DNA of 7,485 bases, from contig QMNP01000065.1 in assembly GCA_003647825.1 (NCBI GenBank), positions 1 to 7,485 of the forward strand. The letters run 5' to 3'. This DNA comes from Candidatus Cloacimonadota bacterium. Lineage in GTDB: Bacteria > Cloacimonadota > Cloacimonadia > Cloacimonadales > TCS61. Of the stretch, positions 5,452-7,485 are shown piece after piece. Numbering within the stretch: the stretch's first letter is position 1; each line of letters starts with the position of its first letter. A program made the translations under genes and the position numbers. The notes under the pieces are model-generated. The model saw nothing but the letters and a program-made list of their open reading frames with translations. It was not told where the DNA came from and searched no databases.

Positions 5452-6910
5452 ATTTTCTATGTTCAGATTTCATGGCTGGTTGCCAACAATTATCTGCTTT
5501 CCAATTGGCTGCTAATATATCTGTATCTTTCCAAAATCCAACTGCCAATCCTGCTGCATAAGCTGCACCCAGAGCTGTTGTTTCAGTTATAACCGGTCGA
5601 ATAACTTGCACATCCAAAATATCTGCCTGAAACTGCATCAAAAGATCGTTCGCAGTCATGCCGCCATCCACTTTCAGGTGTTTCAAATCTAAGCCTGAAT
5701 CTTTCATCATGGCATCGAAAACTTCCTTTGTTTGGAAAGCTGTAGCCTCTAAAATAGCTCTCGCCATGTGTCCTTTATTAATGAAATGAGTAAGGCCAAC
5801 CAGAATCCCTCTTGCACTGTTGTTCCAATGTGGAGCGAACAAACCGGAAAATGCCGGAACGAAATATAATCCTCCGTTGTCTTCAACGCTCCTGGCCAGC
5901 TTTTCAATTTTCTCAGAGCTGGTGATCAAACCAAAATTATCGCGGAACCACTGCACAAGTGAACCGGCAATGGCAATTGAGCCTTCCAGTGCGTAAGTTG
6001 CAGGATTTTTATCAATCTGACAGGCAACGGTTGTGAGTAATCCATGAGTTGAATAAACAATTTCTAATCCTGTGTTCATCAACAGGAAACATCCTGTTCC
6101 ATAAGTATTTTTTGCTTCACCTTTTTTTAGACAATTTTGTCCGAATAACGCAGCCTGCTGATCTCCCAGATCTCCGCAAATCGGGATTTTTTGGGAAAAA
6201 ATTTCTGGAACCTTTGAATATCCATATAAATCAGAATCGGAAGAAGGACGAATTTCGGGTAAAATTTTATTAGGAATTTCAAAAATCCCTAATAACTCTT
6301 CATCCCATTGCAGGTTTTCCAAATTCATCAGCATTGTGCGGCTGGCGTTGGTTACATCGGTTATATGTTTTCCACCATTGATTCCGCCAGTCAAATTCCA
6401 GATAAGCCAGGAATCCATTGTTCCAAATAGAAGTTTACCATTTTCGGCAGCTTTCTTTGATTCTGGATCGTTATCCAGCAGCCATTTTATCTTTGGTCCC
6501 GAGAAATAAGTAGATAGAGGTAAACCGGTTTTCTTTTTAAAAAAATCTTCTCCAAGCTTAGCGGAGAGCTTCTGGCAAATATTATCAGTTCGCATATCCT
6601 GCCAGACGACTGCTTTGTGATATGGAATTCCGGTTTCAGGATTCCACAGAACTGTTGTTTCGCGCTGATTTGTAATACCTATGGCAGCAATTTCACCAGC
6701 GTTGATCTTGCTTTTCTGCAATGTCTGGAAAATTACTTTTTTTGTATTTTGCCAAATTTCCAAAGCATCATGTTCCACATAGCCAGGTTTTGGATAAAAC
6801 TGCTTATGCTCTAACTGATGAGAGCTGACAATATTACTCGATTTATTAAAGAGAATAAATCGAGTGCTGGTAGTACCCTGATCAATAGCACCGACGTATT
6901 TTTTCTGCAT
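5396..6910 (-). CDS. glpK: Glycerol kinase
   Basis: A full-length (504 residues) FGGY-family kinase that phosphorylates glycerol to sn-glycerol 3-phosphate with ATP. The phosphate-binding AIDQGTTSTR (8-17), glycerol-binding NQRETT (81-86), GTMDSWLIWNLTGG (163-176), the catalytic aspartate D250 in GDQQAALFG, GTGCF (271-275), SLVQWFRDNFG (317-327) and KVDGGMTANDLL (413-424) are all typical of GlpK rather than of sugar kinases of the same family. The loop before the catalytic site (about 230-241, GYSKVPEIFSQK) lacks both the E. coli fructose-bisphosphate site GGKGGTR and the histidine phosphorylated by HPr in Firmicutes, so neither control is expected. The ATG at 6908-6910 has AGAGGA (6917-6922) six bases upstream. 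No glpF or glpD is in the window; the downstream hydrolase overlaps its 3' end. Confidence 0.97.
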   Translation of the reverse strand: MQKKYVGAIDQGTTSTRFILFNKSSNIVSSHQLEHKQFYPKPGYVEHDALEIWQNTKKVIFQTLQKSKINAGEIAAIGITNQRETTVLWNPETGIPYHKAVVWQDMRTDNICQKLSAKLGEDFFKKKTGLPLSTYFSGPKIKWLLDNDPESKKAAENGKLLFGTMDSWLIWNLTGGINGGKHITDVTNASRTMLMNLENLQWDEELLGIFEIPNKILPEIRPSSDSDLYGYSKVPEIFSQKIPICGDLGDQQAALFGQNCLKKGEAKNTYGTGCFLLMNTGLEIVYSTHGLLTTVACQIDKNPATYALEGSIAIAGSLVQWFRDNFGLITSSEKIEKLARSVEDNGGLYFVPAFSGLFAPHWNNSARGILVGLTHFINKGHMARAILEATAFQTKEVFDAMMKDSGLDLKHLKVDGGMTANDLLMQFQADILDVQVIRPVITETTALGAAYAAGLAVGFWKDTDILAANWKADNCWQPAMKSEHRKYEYSRWQKAIQRSLDWVE

Positions 6911-6969
6911 TAGGAATCCTCTAAATATTGAACGCTAACTCTGAAAGGATTTCTATCGAATCTTCTTTC

Positions 6970-7040
6970 TTCTTAATCCTTTTAAGGTTTCTTTCAAATC
7001 TACATAATTTACTTCTAACCTTAAAATTGCTGATTAAGAA
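6970..7040. other. Long hairpin in the glpK upstream region
   Basis: TTCTTAATC (6970-6978) pairs with GATTAAGAA (7032-7040) over 9 bases, and TTTTAAGGTT (6980-6989) with AACCTTAAAA (7017-7026) over 10 bases, joined by a 1x5 internal loop and closed by 27 bases. Neither strand shows a T-run after the stem, so a simple intrinsic terminator is unlikely. It would form in the glpK leader or the yhbY-glpK transcript. Confidence 0.5.
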
Positions 7041-7077
7041 AATTTCTAATAGAAGCGATTTCAAGGTCTCTCGCTTT

Positions 7078-7131
7078 AAACTCTGAAAGTGCTCATTGGA
7101 AAATTTTACCGATTAAGTCTTTTCAGAGTTT
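7078..7131 (-). terminator. Possible hairpin at the yhbY 3' end
   Basis: AAACTCTGAAA (7078-7088) and TTTCAGAGTTT (7121-7131) are perfect 11-base inverted arms around 32 bases. On the minus strand the first arm includes the yhbY stop codon and the stem is followed by AAAGCG, so there is no U-tract; on the plus strand it is followed by more T. It may end or stabilise the yhbY transcript, but the large loop and missing U-tract weaken the terminator call. Confidence 0.3.
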
Positions 7132-7419
7132 TTTGCTGACTACCGGATTATCGGGGTTACTTTTAAAAAGCAGAGCCGTTTTGCCGATAATATTTACGAC
7201 AGTTGCTGCACTTGCCTCTGCCAGTTCTGTAATCAACTCCTTACGAACATTTCTATCTGGATGGGAAACCGATATTTTTACCAGTTCCCTGGCTTTCAGT
7301 GCTTCATCCAGGCTGCGGATCACAGCAGGAGTAACACCTTTGTCTCCAATTTTTACTATTGCATCCAAGTGCTGTGCCAATGCTTTTAAATCGGCTTTTT
7401 GTTTACTTGTTAAATTCAT
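7123..7419 (-). CDS. yhbY: YhbY-family (CRS1-YhbY domain) RNA-binding protein
   Basis: A 98-residue single-domain protein of the size of E. coli YhbY (about 97). It shows the family order: N-terminal LTSKQKADLKALAQHL, the loop KIGDKGVTP (the GxxG-like position is GDKG), helix ELVKISV, and VVNIIGKTALLFK with the conserved IGK. The fold is IF3-C-like and binds RNA; E. coli YhbY associates with the pre-50S ribosomal particle, so a role in ribosome assembly is likely. The ATG at 7417-7419 is chosen because TGGAGA (7425-7430) is in place upstream; an in-frame ATG at 7435-7437 would add six residues and lies before that site. The stop codon falls inside one arm of an inverted repeat, so the very C-terminus (KKL) is encoded by repeat sequence. 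Confidence 0.9.
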   Translation of the reverse strand: MNLTSKQKADLKALAQHLDAIVKIGDKGVTPAVIRSLDEALKARELVKISVSHPDRNVRKELITELAEASAATVVNIIGKTALLFKSNPDNPVVSKKL

Positions 7420-7485
7420 TATATTCTCCAAAATCATAAAAGTCTTCTAATTCAATTCCCAAACCGCAAGCTAGCCGATTTACGA
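7403..7485 (-). CDS. Possible 3' end of an upstream gene, HTH-like tail (partial)
   Basis: One frame stays open from the right edge to a TAA at 7403-7405, giving 26 residues. Its first part, NRLACGLGIELEDFYDF, resembles the last helix of an XRE/Cro-type HTH domain, where 'xxIAxALGVxLxELF' is common. It would overlap the yhbY start by 17 bases, in keeping with tight packing. A second frame is also open from the edge but stops after ten codons. With so little sequence this is only a candidate; a regulator role is inference. Confidence 0.35.
   Translation of the reverse strand, partial: VNRLACGLGIELEDFYDFGEYNEFNK

Larger units (their letters stand above)
6937..7131. repeat. Nested inverted repeats and three copies of AACTCTGAAA in the yhbY-glpK spacer
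   Basis: This fills most of the gene-free stretch before glpK. AACTCTGAAAG occurs at 6937-6947 and 7079-7089 in the plus sense, and its inverse TTTCAGAGTT at 7121-7130. The outermost pair gives a unit of about 195 bases with inverted ends, like a small fold-back or MITE-type element, though no target-site duplication is visible. Both plus-sense copies are preceded by CGCT. The yhbY stop codon (TGA, 7123-7125) lies within the right end. Element identity is inference. Confidence 0.45.

Noticed and set aside
6995..7002. TAGATTTG on the minus strand as a Bacteroidota-type -7 element for glpK
   Set aside because: It fits TAnnTTTG, but no TTTG-type -33 element is found at the right distance and it lies in the loop of the long hairpin.
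7133..7450. Plus-strand open frame of 105 codons opposite yhbY
   Set aside because: It mirrors the whole yhbY gene, has low-complexity Ser/Ala/Leu content and no family features, while yhbY is a clear known domain.

Overview
The window holds eight recognisable genes and one possible gene tail, all read from the minus strand, so transcription runs from high to low coordinates. The DNA is AT-rich, spacers are short and most genes have a purine-rich Shine-Dalgarno site, so it is bacterial. The gene mix (stand-alone MnmC-type methyltransferase, MTH1187-type thiamine-binding protein, NatA/NatB-type ABC exporter, AAA_14/DUF4143 ATPase) and the intergenic repeat style fit an uncultured Gram-negative lineage such as Cloacimonadota or another FCB-group phylum. 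That placement is inference; no rRNA or tRNA gene is present to confirm it.

Right end, in order of transcription (7485 to 4609): an open frame cut by the edge, with an HTH-like tail, overlaps the start of a YhbY-family RNA-binding protein gene. A gene-free spacer of about 210 bases rich in nested inverted repeats follows, then glycerol kinase (glpK). An alpha/beta hydrolase of the carboxylesterase/monoacylglycerol lipase type overlaps the glpK 3' end. Hydrolase and kinase together suggest a small glycerolipid-use module: the esterase would free glycerol and GlpK would make glycerol 3-phosphate.

Middle (4608 to 3277): a 33-base tandem repeat with a 15-base palindrome lies between the hydrolase and an AAA_14/DUF4143 ATPase gene, which looks more AT-rich than its neighbours and may be a mobile or accessory gene.

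Left part (3230 to 1): a two-gene ABC-2 export system (ATPase and permease, overlapping by 8 bases), then a spacer with a hairpin and a possible dispersed repeat, a small thiamine-binding-family protein, a terminator-like hairpin backed by a possible promoter, and the N-terminal 154 codons of an MnmC-type methyltransferase cut by the left edge.

I see no CRISPR array, prophage, insertion sequence or clearly new multi-gene system. The least explained items are the repeat structures in the yhbY-glpK spacer and upstream of the AAA_14 gene.
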